From: Argyresthia goedartella
Taxonomy: Eukaryota > Arthropoda > Insecta > Lepidoptera > Argyresthiidae
Length of the DNA: 64,000 nucleotides
NCBI GenBank assembly: GCA_949825045.1
Contig: OX463832.1
Location: 25,972,552-26,036,551 of the forward strand
Direction of reading: 5' to 3'
Positions 48,901 to 60,900 of the stretch are shown piece after piece (positions within the stretch are counted from its first letter, which is position 1; each line of letters begins with the position of its first letter). Below the pieces are notes generated by a model that saw nothing but the letters and a program-made list of their open reading frames with translations, was not told where the DNA came from and made no database searches. The position numbers and the translations under genes are program-made.

Positions 48901-51900
48901 TGTGCAAGTCAGTATTTTTGTTGCCAGGGAAAACACTGCGGTAGCTTAGGTGAAGGGTAACCTTTCGTGTTAGGTTGAACATGTAACAACACCAAAAAAT
49001 ACTTAAAATTTAGTACTATCGGGATTTCATACTTTCGGTCATTTGGACATAGGCATTTTGAGTTTCGGGATTTTAGACTTCGGGATATAGAACTTTAGGT
49101 TTTTTGAATTTCGATGTTTTAGACGTAGGAATTTCAATCGTAGGTTATATGAACTTTCCGTACTATACCGTAATAATACGTACCCGCAGCCGCACTTATT
49201 TATTGACTCCCGGATCAGGCGCCGACAGAATATGAGCGTTGCAGAATCTCCTGGAGGTACTTCGCTGTTGCGTGACGACGTTCTGTCCAATTTTATCTTG
49301 TCATTGTGTTATTGTCTTCTCATGTAGCTTTTAGTTTATACTTGTTCTGTTTATTCATTTCTCTTTGTTATCTTGTGTGTTGTGACAGCTCAATAAATGT
49401 GATTTCTATTTCTATTTCCACTACAGTACTCCTCAACAATACGGTATTTGGCAAGGTAGTCCAATAAATCTAGAAACGTGTCTCAAGCTGAACCTGTTTC
49501 AACAAAAACGTGTGACAATATCAGAATTGTATATTTCGAGCAGTTGTATTTTATACACTCAATTCTGTTTTAAAAAGACAGCATTTGACTGACGTCACAA
49601 GCTAGTATTTCATAGAAATCGTGAACAAAATAATCGTTTTGACAGTTCCTGAAAAGTATCTATTTTGACTAGCAGTCAAATACCGTATTATGCACAGAAA
49701 GCCACAGCTAACAAATCAGTGTAACTAATAGTAGTTTATGTAACTGCTACATAATGGAGGCATTAATACTCGAGAGTGTTCATGAAAGAAGCCGAAGGCG
49801 AGTTTCATGATAATATCACTCGAGAGTTTTAATGCCTACTTATGTACAGTTACATACACTAGTTTATCTACACACATATCATAAGCTCTCTTTGATGTGT
49901 TCAGGAACCGCATGTTTGACCGGCATTGTGGCTCTGCAGTTGTTTAGCTTGTTCTGTAGTACCAACTTCACGCAGGCGGGCGTTGGCGTTCGAAATTTGA
50001 ATGTCATAATTTGACAAATTAATGTACATTATGGTCATAATGTACAAATTTTCAGATAAGAAATGAGTTTACCAAATAGTTTTACATTATGCTGGTCTTA
50101 ACGTGCTGTTTTTAGACGCAGTAAAGAGAGTTTATGATACGCGTGTAGATAAACATTGTTAGCTAGATGCTGGACTATGAGGATTACCCATTTCCACAAC
50201 ATAATGTTAATGTCACAACTAAATTATCATTACATTACAGGCTCAACAACATCGAGAATCAGAAGCGGCATTACAACAAAGACGGCGCCAGCTGGAGCTG
50301 CAGGCGCAACAGAGACAGCAACAGCTGGAGGAGCAGCGGCTGTTGCAGCAGGAGCGCATGATGTACGAGCAACAGAAGGCGGCTCTGCTCAGTGAGTATA
50401 CAGTTCTGTTTGTTATGCAACAGAGACGGCGCCAGCTGGAGCTGCAGGCGCAACAGAGACAGCAACAGCTGGAGGAGCAGCGGCTGTTGCAGCAGGAGCG
50501 CATGATGTACGAGCAACAGAAGGCGGCTCTGCTCAGTGAGTATACAGTTCTGTTTGTTATGCAACAGAAACGGCGCCAGCTGGAGCTGCAGGCGCAACAG
50601 AGACAGCAACAGCTGGAGGAGCAGCGGCTGTTGCAGCAGGAGCGCATGATGTACGAGCAACAGAAGGCGGCTCTGCTCAGTGAGTATACAGTTCTGTTTG
50701 TTATGCAACAGAGACGGCGCCAGCTGGAGCTGCAGGCGCAACAGAGGCAGCAACAGCTGGAGGAGCAGCGGCTGTTGCAGCAGGAGCGCATGATGTACGA
50801 GCAACAGAAGGCGGCTCTGCTCAGTGAGTATACAGTTCTGTTTGTTATGCAACAGAGACGGCGCCAGCTGGAGCTGCAGGCGCAACAGAGGCAGCAACAG
50901 CTGGAGGAGCAGCGGCTGTTGCAGCAGGAGCGCATGATGTACGAGCAACAGAAGGCGGCTTTGCTCAGTGAGTATACAGTTATGTTTTTTATGCAACAGA
51001 GACGGCGCCAGCTGGAGCTGCAGGCGCAACAGAGGCAGCAACAGCTGGAGGAGCAGCGGCTGTTGCAGCAGGAGCGCATGATTTACGAGCAACAGAAGGC
51101 GGCTCTGCTCAGTGAGTATACAGTTCTGTTTGTTATGCAACAGAGACAGCGCCAGCTGGAGCTGCAGGCGCAACAGAGGCAGCAACAGCTGGAGGAGCAG
51201 CGGCTGTTGCAGCAGGAGCGCATGATGTACGAGCAACAGAAGGCGGCTCTGCTCAGTGAGTATACAGTTCTGTTTGTTATGCAACAGAGACGGCGCCAGC
51301 TGGAGCTGCAGGCGCAACAGAGGCAGCAACAGCTGGAGGAGCAGCGGCTGTTGCAGCAGGAGCGCATGATGTACGAGCAACAGAAGGCGGCTTTGCTCAG
51401 TGAGTATACAGTTATGTTTGTTATGCAACAGAGACGGCGCCAGCTGGAGCTGCAGGCGCAACAGAGGCAGCAACAGCTGGAGGAGCAGCGGCTGTTGCAG
51501 CAGGAGCGCATGATTTACGAGCAACAGAAGGCGGCTCTGCTCAGTGAGTATACAGTTCTGTTTGTTATGCAACAGAGACAGCGCCAGCTGGAGCTGCAGG
51601 CGCAACAGAGGCAGCAACAGCTGGAGGAGCAGCGGTTGTTGCAGCAGGAGCGAATTATGTACGAGCAACAGAGACTCAGTGAGTATACAGACACGGCGTC
51701 AGCTGGATCTGCAGTCGCAACAGAGACAGACAGCAACAGCTGGACAAAAACCTTAACCAATACCCCAAACATCGCACATTCACGTAGTTGTTCCTAACAG
51801 GTATCCCTCCGTCCACAGTGTCCCCCGCCGCGGCGCGACAGCAACAACAACTTCAACAGCAGCTGCAACAACAGCAGCAACATCTGCAGCAACAGCAGCA

Positions 51901-54900
51901 GCAGCAGCAACAACAGCAGGAGCCCAAGAAACAACAGCCAGAGAAGAAGCAGACGTGGGAGCAGGCGCTGGCGCATATGACGCAGCTGGTGCAGACCAGC
52001 AGCAAGGAGAAGACCAAGGTTGGTGTGGTAGAACGAACAGACATCCAGTCATATTTGTTCAATTATTCATTTCATAATTTCTTTATTGCACACAAATCAT
52101 ACAAAAAAACAAGAGTTACATAAAAAAGTGTACAAATGCGAGCTTATCTCTAATAAGAGATCTCTTCCAGCAAACCAGGTTAACATGGGAAAGGTTGTTT
52201 GTTGAGCAGGGGTAGACAAATGTGTACAATATAAAAAATAATAAATAAAATAAATTTGATAATATTTACAATAATATACTAAATACTTATAATATGCTAC
52301 AACTACTATTGTATATGTTACGGCTAAAGCTAGGTGTGCAACTAAACTTAAGTTTAGCCGGCTAGTCTTAAGATTAATTTCGAGCCTCGGCTAATGTCCG
52401 AAGTCATGTTCGTTTGTGATAACGGATGTCATCGTTAATCGGCTAGACTGCACATTAGCCGATGCGTTTCGGTTAATGTTGGACATTAGTTAGTTGAAAA
52501 CGAAGTATTCGTGCGACTGCGGGGAGCGGGGCGGGGTAATTTTATTATTAGAAAGCTATTTCTAATATCAGGGAAAAACACTGCGGTAGCTTAGGTGAAG
52601 GGTAAAGGGGGTGAGCGAAGCATGTTAGCTTGAACATGTAAGAACAACAAAAACTATATTAAAGACGAGTATAAGTATTTTTTGTTGTTCTTACATGTTC
52701 AACCTAACACGAAGGATAAAGGAGGCTTCGCTTCGCTCACCCCCTTTATCCTTCACCTAAGCTACCGCAGTATTTACGGCTACCGAATCATTATCATCAC
52801 TTATTCCAGATTAAGACGGTAATTTTTCAACATTAGCCTGGGTATACTGAAAAATAAACTAAGTTTGGTCGGCTAATGTCAAGCATATTTTCTCACCCAT
52901 CTTTAGCCTCAACAGCGTCGAGGCTAAACCGCAGTTTAGCCGACTAATGTTGAAATCATTTATCGCAATGAACATTATTTCGGACATTAGCCGAGGCTCG
53001 AAATTAATCTTAAGACTAGCCGGCTAAACTTAAGTTTAGTTTCACACCTAGCTTTAGCCGTAACATATATACTACAGTAATAAATACTTTTGCATACTAC
53101 CTATAACTCTAAAGAGAGAGGTAATGCTTCTTCACACGACTTTGAAATATATTCAGAGTAGGACTGTCCCTGATGGTGCAGGGGTCATTTACTCTCTTGC
53201 ACTCTGGATCACTCTCTCAATATTCGTTCATTCATTCACTCTATCGCACTCTGGATCTCTTATTCAATATTCGTTCATTCATCCACTCTCGCACACTCTG
53301 AATATTTCACTAAATATTTGTTCATTCATTCTCTCTCTTACTTTCTGATCTCAATATACCTTTTTCACCATCATTCTCCTACGCTCTGAATATTTCACTC
53401 AATATTCGTTCATCGCCATCATTCTCCTACGCTCTGAATATTTCACTCAATATTCGTTCATCGCCATCATTCTCCTACGCTCTGAATATTTCACTCAATA
53501 TTCGTTCATCGCCATCATTCTCCTACGCTCTGAATATTTCACTCAATATTCGTTCATCGCCATCATTCTCCTACGCTCTGAATATTTCACTCAATATTCG
53601 TTCATCGCTTCACTCTCTTACACTCCAATTTGTTTCGGCTTAGAGCTATCAGTTTATTGCGTTAATTACAGTCAGTGACTTCATATCGTTGATGATTTTG
53701 CAGAAGAAGCACCCGCCACCGCCACCGCCGCCACCGCTAAGCAAGAAGCAGAGAAAGGTGCTCGCTAGACAGCAGGTATGTTTTTTTTTTGGAAGGAATT
53801 TTTTTTTTATTCCCCATGCCCAGGAGTCAGACCTCCCTGCTATGTCCGGGTCCCTCCACATTGAGCGGGCATCAGCTCGTGTGCTATACGGACTAAAAAC
53901 AACCTCTTTATGTTTGCAGTTGTCTGTCTAAGACTACTGTGAGCCATGGCCTCGGTATATGCTGAAGGCTTTCTACCTGCAATTTGCCCTTTTGGGCGAT
54001 ATATATGTGTATATGATATATATGGGACCGGTATATATGGGGGTCTGTTCTCATAAACGGCACAGGCACAAACAGTATACACAGAATAAGGTCGGGGTTC
54101 GTTTTGAATCTGGATCCCTGTACCTCGTAGGCAGGAGCGCGCGGCTGTCGTGATAATAGTTATCTGTGCAACAAGCGAGCAAAGATGATTTTTGTTGCGA
54201 GTGCTTGAGAGCACAGCACAGCAATGAGAAAAAACAGACAGAGACAGACACATACATTGCTTCTGGCCCCACACTAGGATACCGTGTGTCGTGGGAACCA
54301 GAAACAGCGACGTCACACACATATAAACATGCAAGACCTGGGATTATATTATTTTTTTTACTCCCAGCCGGGGATCGAACCCGGGACCTCCCGCATGGTA
54401 GGCAGAGCCACAACCGCTGCGCCACAGAGGTCGTCAATCAAAACAATTATGAGAATGAAAAAATACAACATTGGAAAGTCAAATCGCATTTTTTTTTCAT
54501 GCCACTTTTTAAAGGCGGGTTCAGGGGAGGCACTTGCTCACGTCCCGAAGGAAATACTTGGTTCCTACAGCCCTGCACGTCCTCCCGGGTAGTGCAAGGA
54601 GTAACAAATTATTTTCAAGACATTAATTTCCAGGTTGTGATCTTTAAAATAGGCAACAAATATAATGATCACCAAAATATTTTTTTCCTACCCAAAATGG
54701 ATAAATGAACACCAAAAGTTGCAAAAAAATATCAGGGGAAAAATACTGCGGTAGCTTAGGTGAAGGGTAAAGGAGGTGAGCGAAGCGAAGCCCCCTTTAT
54801 CCTTCGTGTTAGGTTGAACATGTAAGAACAACAAAAAATACTTAAAACATAAACTTAAGTACACAAAACATAAAAAGAATTTTGGTGATCATTTATCCAA

Positions 54901-57900
54901 ACACAATTTGGTGGACATTTATCCATTCTGGCAGTCATTTCGAATTTATTGGCAGTAAAATAGGTGGATTTTTGGTAATCGTTTAAATATAAGCCTTTAA
55001 AGTACACTTGACACTGGCAATATTAACCACAAAAGAGGTCGGCGCGCCAAATTAAAAGAAGAAGACGAGGAAGGTGCGTTCAAAAACCGCTGCACGGTCG
55101 ATGTTCAACCGCATTAAGGACTCAACTACCATGGCATTTCTAGAAACTGCCATTGCCCGTTATAGGCTTTGGATATTATTATTCATATTCATATTCATTT
55201 ATTTGCATATTACATGTACAATACAGACTACAGGTGGAAAATGTATGTAGGGTACATGCACCCTGAAAGGGAATAACAAATTTATCTACACATACACATG
55301 ACTATTACATTGACCCGATCAGCTGTTCACAGGTTAAAGAGACTAAATTTATTTTCCTAATATATTTTTTTTATCTTCGAAGAATTCCTGCAGCACGTAT
55401 TACCGTGGCATTAGGTTTCTAAATGGCGATGTCTCGCATGCATGCGCGGTATTGGACTAAATAACAGTCAAACTAGATATTAATCAAATCAAATCAAATC
55501 AAATATTTATTTATTTCACAAAAAGCAAACAATTTTAACTATAATTTAAATATTATGTGACGACTTATGTGTAAAATTAAGATTAAACAAAAACAGTACT
55601 TGTGATCCCCACACTAGGCAAGCCTGTATCGTGGGGACGATATTAACTATTGTTCATTATAAAGTTCGACTAATTTTTTCGACTTAGTTGTTATTTCAAG
55701 TAGGTGTAGTGGTTAACACTTCATGATCGTTGCAAGCTCGGCTCGGTCGGTGTCGCGGCGACATAGGATATAAACTGCTGAGGATTATGGCTCAATCTTA
55801 CTCGTATTCGGGTAGAGGCTCGTGCCCCTCGGTGGGGACGTTAATGGGCTACATTTATTATTATTATTATGAGACTGTTTGTTTCTAAATAAATAAGAAA
55901 TATTCGATATTTTAAGCAACTAAAGGTCAAATAAACTGCTGCCGAGCCAAATAAATCAACCTGGAAGATTCATCTCCAACGCATAGTCTATCAGCGCTGT
56001 GCCACAGTACTTAATAGTACTACGTACAGAAAGATCACTCCTCAAAGACACTTTAATAAATAGCTACTCTCGCTGAGCGCCAATAACGCGCAATGTAGCT
56101 TGCACCTGCGCTACGTTCAATAAACGCTAACCACCTACAGAATCGGTTACCCGCCCGTGCAGGCTAGATTGCGCCGCATCACTTCGCCTGAGAGCTTCTT
56201 TTACTCTGACATCTCGCGATGCGACTGCGAGCCAAGCGAGCGGCAACCTAAGTGAAATCCCGAACACCGGGTCGGCCAGCCAAACGTACCTAAACCGCTG
56301 AGTGAGAAACCTAAACCCCTGGCTGTACTGAGGGGAGTGACATTTCATGTTACGCACAAACGTCACCGAAGCCGAGCCGAAAGCACTTGTCTATTTTACC
56401 CACTTATATAAACTTATGACTGCACCTGGTTACGTACACGGAGTATGAAAGCAGCCGCACCAATAACTTTGTAAACTTTATTTTGCGGTCTGAATCCCAA
56501 CCTATTGACTTTTCACTAAAATTATATGCCTGTCTGGACTGTACATAGCGGTTTAAAAAAAAAGAAAAAAACTTTTGACACAATAACGATTTAATTATCG
56601 AACCTACTCACAAGAGTTCTCGAGAATCAGTTGAGAAATGCGGCCTGTAGAGGAGAACATCCGGACATACGAAAGCATTTTTGCCCAATCCTGAAATGGA
56701 GACGCTTGGCCCGCTCGATCAATAAATCGCAAGTGTTGAGGCTCTTCGACACAATAACATAACCCTTCTTTCCACAGGCCGAGGAAGAGGAGCGGCTTCG
56801 CCAGGAAGCCGAGGCCAAGAAGAAGCCAGCGAAGAAACTAGAGAAACCTTCTAAGAAGGAGCCAGCGCCGCCGCCGCAGCCTGCCGTCGAGAAGAAAGAC
56901 TATAAGAAGAGAGGAAAGGAAAACAAGCAGGAGAGGAACGGTAGGTGAAATCATTCATTCGGTCCTAACCATTTTAACCACTTCCCGTTGTGATAAGGAT
57001 CATATTGACAAGTGCCCAATTCCACCACTTCCCAATTCGACCACTTCTCATTTCGACCACTTCGGAATTCGTCCACTTCGGAATTCGTCCACTTTGGAAT
57101 TCGTCCACTTCGGAATTCGTCCACTTCGAAATTCGTCCACTTCGGAATTCGTCCACTTCGGAATTCGACCACTTCCCAATTCAACTCCTTTGCATTTCAC
57201 TTAAATTTAACCTCGTAACTCGTAGGCAAGCAATATAGAATTATTAAATCTAGAGAGAGATGGTTAAGTGAAGTGGGTGTTTAGTGTAATCCACAGCCGA
57301 AATATGATGTGGTCGAATTGAGAAATGCTCGAATAGGAAAGTGGTGAAAATGGGGACTCGTCATTAAGTATCTTGATACAAAATGAAAAGTTGTCGAAAT
57401 GGACCTAAAGGATTCGGTCGTCGTTTTCATTCATTCACCGTATTCATTCGTTCCGCGAAAACATAACCGCATTCTATCTCTGGAAGCGGAAAGGTTGCTT
57501 ATCTCTCTATTTGTCAGCGCCAATGCAATGTCTCACAAGAAGACTCCCAATAAAAATAAACGAATCGTGTCCACAGCCCAAGAAACGCCGCTGCCGGCCA
57601 AGCAGAAGCCCTCCAAGCAGCCGAGTGCGACAGAGAAGGCGCGACTGCCGACGCCGGGTGCGACAGAGAGGACGCGAGCGTACGTCGCGAGCGGCGACAA
57701 GTCGGCGTCCTGCAGTATCATGGAGCAGCTCAGTTGTGGCGTGCAGGTGAATACGATGAGCTCTAATCTGAGTAGTTCTTGAATACGGTATTTCAATTCA
57801 AAATTGATACTTTTTAGGAACGTAACTTTAAAAGAGGGAAAAAGCCGGGGGGTTTTTGGCTTGCTTACTGTTTTAGCCCACTTAGCTGTTAGTGGCCATA

Positions 57901-60900
57901 TAAACGCTACCATTTTACCAACCTTATGGCATGGTATTCAAATCCAAAACCAATGAAAATTCCGCAAGTGTATGCTAGGCAAGCGGTTTTAAAATATATA
58001 AAGTTATAGCTTGTCAAATTCGTACGCAGCAGGAAAAAAAAAACCTGCTTTTTAAAATGGCTGATCGCCAACTTCAGATTGACGTTGACCAATCAGAGCG
58101 CGACTGTGTTACACGAGCTGTCATCTAACGCGATTGATATTTTAATTAGGAAGGAATCCAGATTTTTCGAAGAAATACGTAATCGAGCTACAGTACCCTG
58201 ATTCAATAATTATCGCTTGTCAAATTCGTACGAAGCACTCCCATGGTCTGCGGGCGACGGGGGACGAAATATGCGGGGGCAGGAAAGAAGAGCGCGGGTG
58301 GTGGGGCGCGCAGTAGGAACCGCCCGCGCTCTTATTTCCCGCCCCCGCATCTTTCGTCCCCCGTCGCCCGCAGACCATGGGAGTACTTCGTACGAATTTG
58401 ACAAGCGATAATTATTGAATCAGGGTACTGTAGCTCGATTACGTATTTCTTCGAAAAATCTGGATTCCTTCCTAATTAAAATATCAATCGCGTTAGATGA
58501 CAGCTCGTGTAACACAGTCGCGCTCTGATTGGTCAACGTCAATCTGAAGTTGGCGATCAGCCATTTTAAAAAGCAGGTTTTTTTTTTCCTTGGACACTAT
58601 TTACACACATTGATCTAGCCCCAAACTAGGATTTCCTGTATCTTGGGTACTAGACAACGATACACATACTTATATAGATAAATATTATACTTAGACAGAT
58701 AAACAACCATGTTACTAACTTACTTTGATGTCCTTGTTACACGAAATAATTGAACGACACCAATAACTTCTTTATTTAAATGGATCATAATTCGTGATGA
58801 TCACTGAGTTAGCGAATAAGCCCCCAGGGTGAGTTGCTGTAGGTGTGGTGTGTTGAAGTTCCGGAAGAGGTAACAACGCTGACATGTTGCGAGCAACGGT
58901 TATGTTCAAAAACTCTAATGTTTTATTGTAAATAGTCAAAAATAATGCACTTTTGCAAGTCAGACACACTCATACATTGAGAAAAATAAAAAGTAAATCA
59001 AATATGATCAAATAAACTAATGAGTAACCTGATTATGATATGTGTTTGAAAAAGTAAATGTCCCTTGCAAGTGGTGATTCATGGCTGAATCTCTACCAGT
59101 GCTTCGGAAATACGCCCGCCCGCTATGCCATAATGTACAATATAAAAATAATCTAATCTAATGACAATATCAATCGTCTCTATAAGCGCCAATAAGATAT
59201 CTCAAAATAACAACTTTACAAAAGAAATAAATAAGAACAAACAGTAGCTGTAATGAACATAACTTATGAGAAACCAGGCTGGACCAGTCCCCCCAAGCAG
59301 CACCCGTTCACGATTATGACTTGTGCACCAGCCCTCACCCCCCTCGCCATATTTGAGGGAGGGGAGCAACCCGCTACACACAACCGCCGCAAGCAAAGAC
59401 ATTTTATCAATTAGTATCACTGATAAAACGCACGCCCCACTTCGTCCTTAATTTGGCGTTCATGGTTTACATTAAGTCTTAAATAAGTAATTTCGGACTC
59501 ACATGAAATAACCTATGTTCGCCAGGTGCTGGACCTGCGCCTGCCGCCCGGCATCACGCTGACACGCGTGCCGGCGCACGAGAAACGAGAGATGCATGCG
59601 CACGCGCATAGTGCGCACAACACTCACAACCACAACCAGGTCGCGGTGAGTACGCAAATCTATTCAGTGGATTGGATGTAGAGCTGAACTATGTTTCCGG
59701 GTCCCAAAAAATAAAACAAAAAATAGGCAGAAGAGTGAACATTGTGGAATTTTCGATGCGCTAATTATAGATGATAACTTATTACGACAGTTAACCAATG
59801 TTTAATTTATCTATAGTGACAGTGATTGTACGGACGCGCTGTCACCTACCGAACTACAAGAGGCTACAATGTCGGTCGTAAGAAAATGTATGGCTTGTGT
59901 TTAAACAATTACCAAAAAATTCGAAAATTTACTACAAATAAATTCGAAATGACTGCCAGAATTAGTAAATGATCACTAAATTGTGTTTGGATAGATGATC
60001 ACCAAACTTCTTTTTAAGTTTTGTGTACTGTTGATGTTTTAAGTATTTTTTGTTGTTCTTACATGTTCAACCTGACACGAAGGATAAATAGGGGGTTTGC
60101 TTCGCTCACCCCCTTTACCTAAGCTACCGCAGTATTTTGCCCCGATATTTTCTGCAACTTTTGGTGATCATTTACCCATTTTGGGTGAGAAAAAAATATT
60201 TTAGTGATCATTATATTTGTTGCCAAAATTTATTATGAGATTTGATTTTTATTCCTCGCAGTTGTCGTGAAAAGCACTATGTCATGTTTCAGCCAAAAGT
60301 GCCTCCATATGAGGCTCGGCCATGAAACTCACTCGTGAATCTATTGCTCACTTTCCAAGGTCTACAAAAAATATACTATTATTGATTACCTACCTGAGTC
60401 ATGGGAACCAGTTACACCGTAATAACAAGGCAATATCCAAGACCCTGTGTTTTTGTTTTTTCTCGGACGTGATTGGAAGCGTTGCGCCACTGAGTTCGAT
60501 AAGACATTGCTGTATCTGCTTGTTGCTTAACGTTACCATATCATCTCCCAGGCACCAACACCGCCGCCCGAGCCTTCGCCGACCAAGAAGACCAAGAAGA
60601 AGAACAAGAAACAGCAGCAGCAGCAGCAGCAACAACAACAGGTGTTCAGCAATAACAACATGGTGACACTGCGCAACCCGATGTTCCACGCGCCGCCGCC
60701 TGAGGTCGCTGCGCTCGCCGCGGACGTGCCCACTAACCCGGTAACTAGCTAGAACATTCCCAGAACTAGCACAATATTTGAGCTAGTGTTGCATGAAGTT
60801 TACCGGACAGAAGCAATCCGTTTTTTTCATTGGTTTTGGACTCTATTCCAGGTCATAAGGCTGAAACTGGGTTGAATCCCAAGGATATTATGCGTTTGCC

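Noticed and set aside
50392..50423. A 32-base mini-intron in each 144-bp unit (gtgagt ... caacag)
   Set aside because: Too short for normal insect introns, and the donor and acceptor phases do not match (phase 1 into phase 0), so removing it would break the frame.
50243..51668. Antisense frames of 278-465 codons opposite exon 25
   Set aside because: Shadow of the in-frame 144-bp coding array. Composition (Leu/Cys/Ser runs) simply mirrors Gln/Arg/Glu codons.
58210..58411. Two 64-codon frames on opposite strands with nearly the same protein
   Set aside because: Direct result of the palindrome: both arms read the same. No coding evidence.
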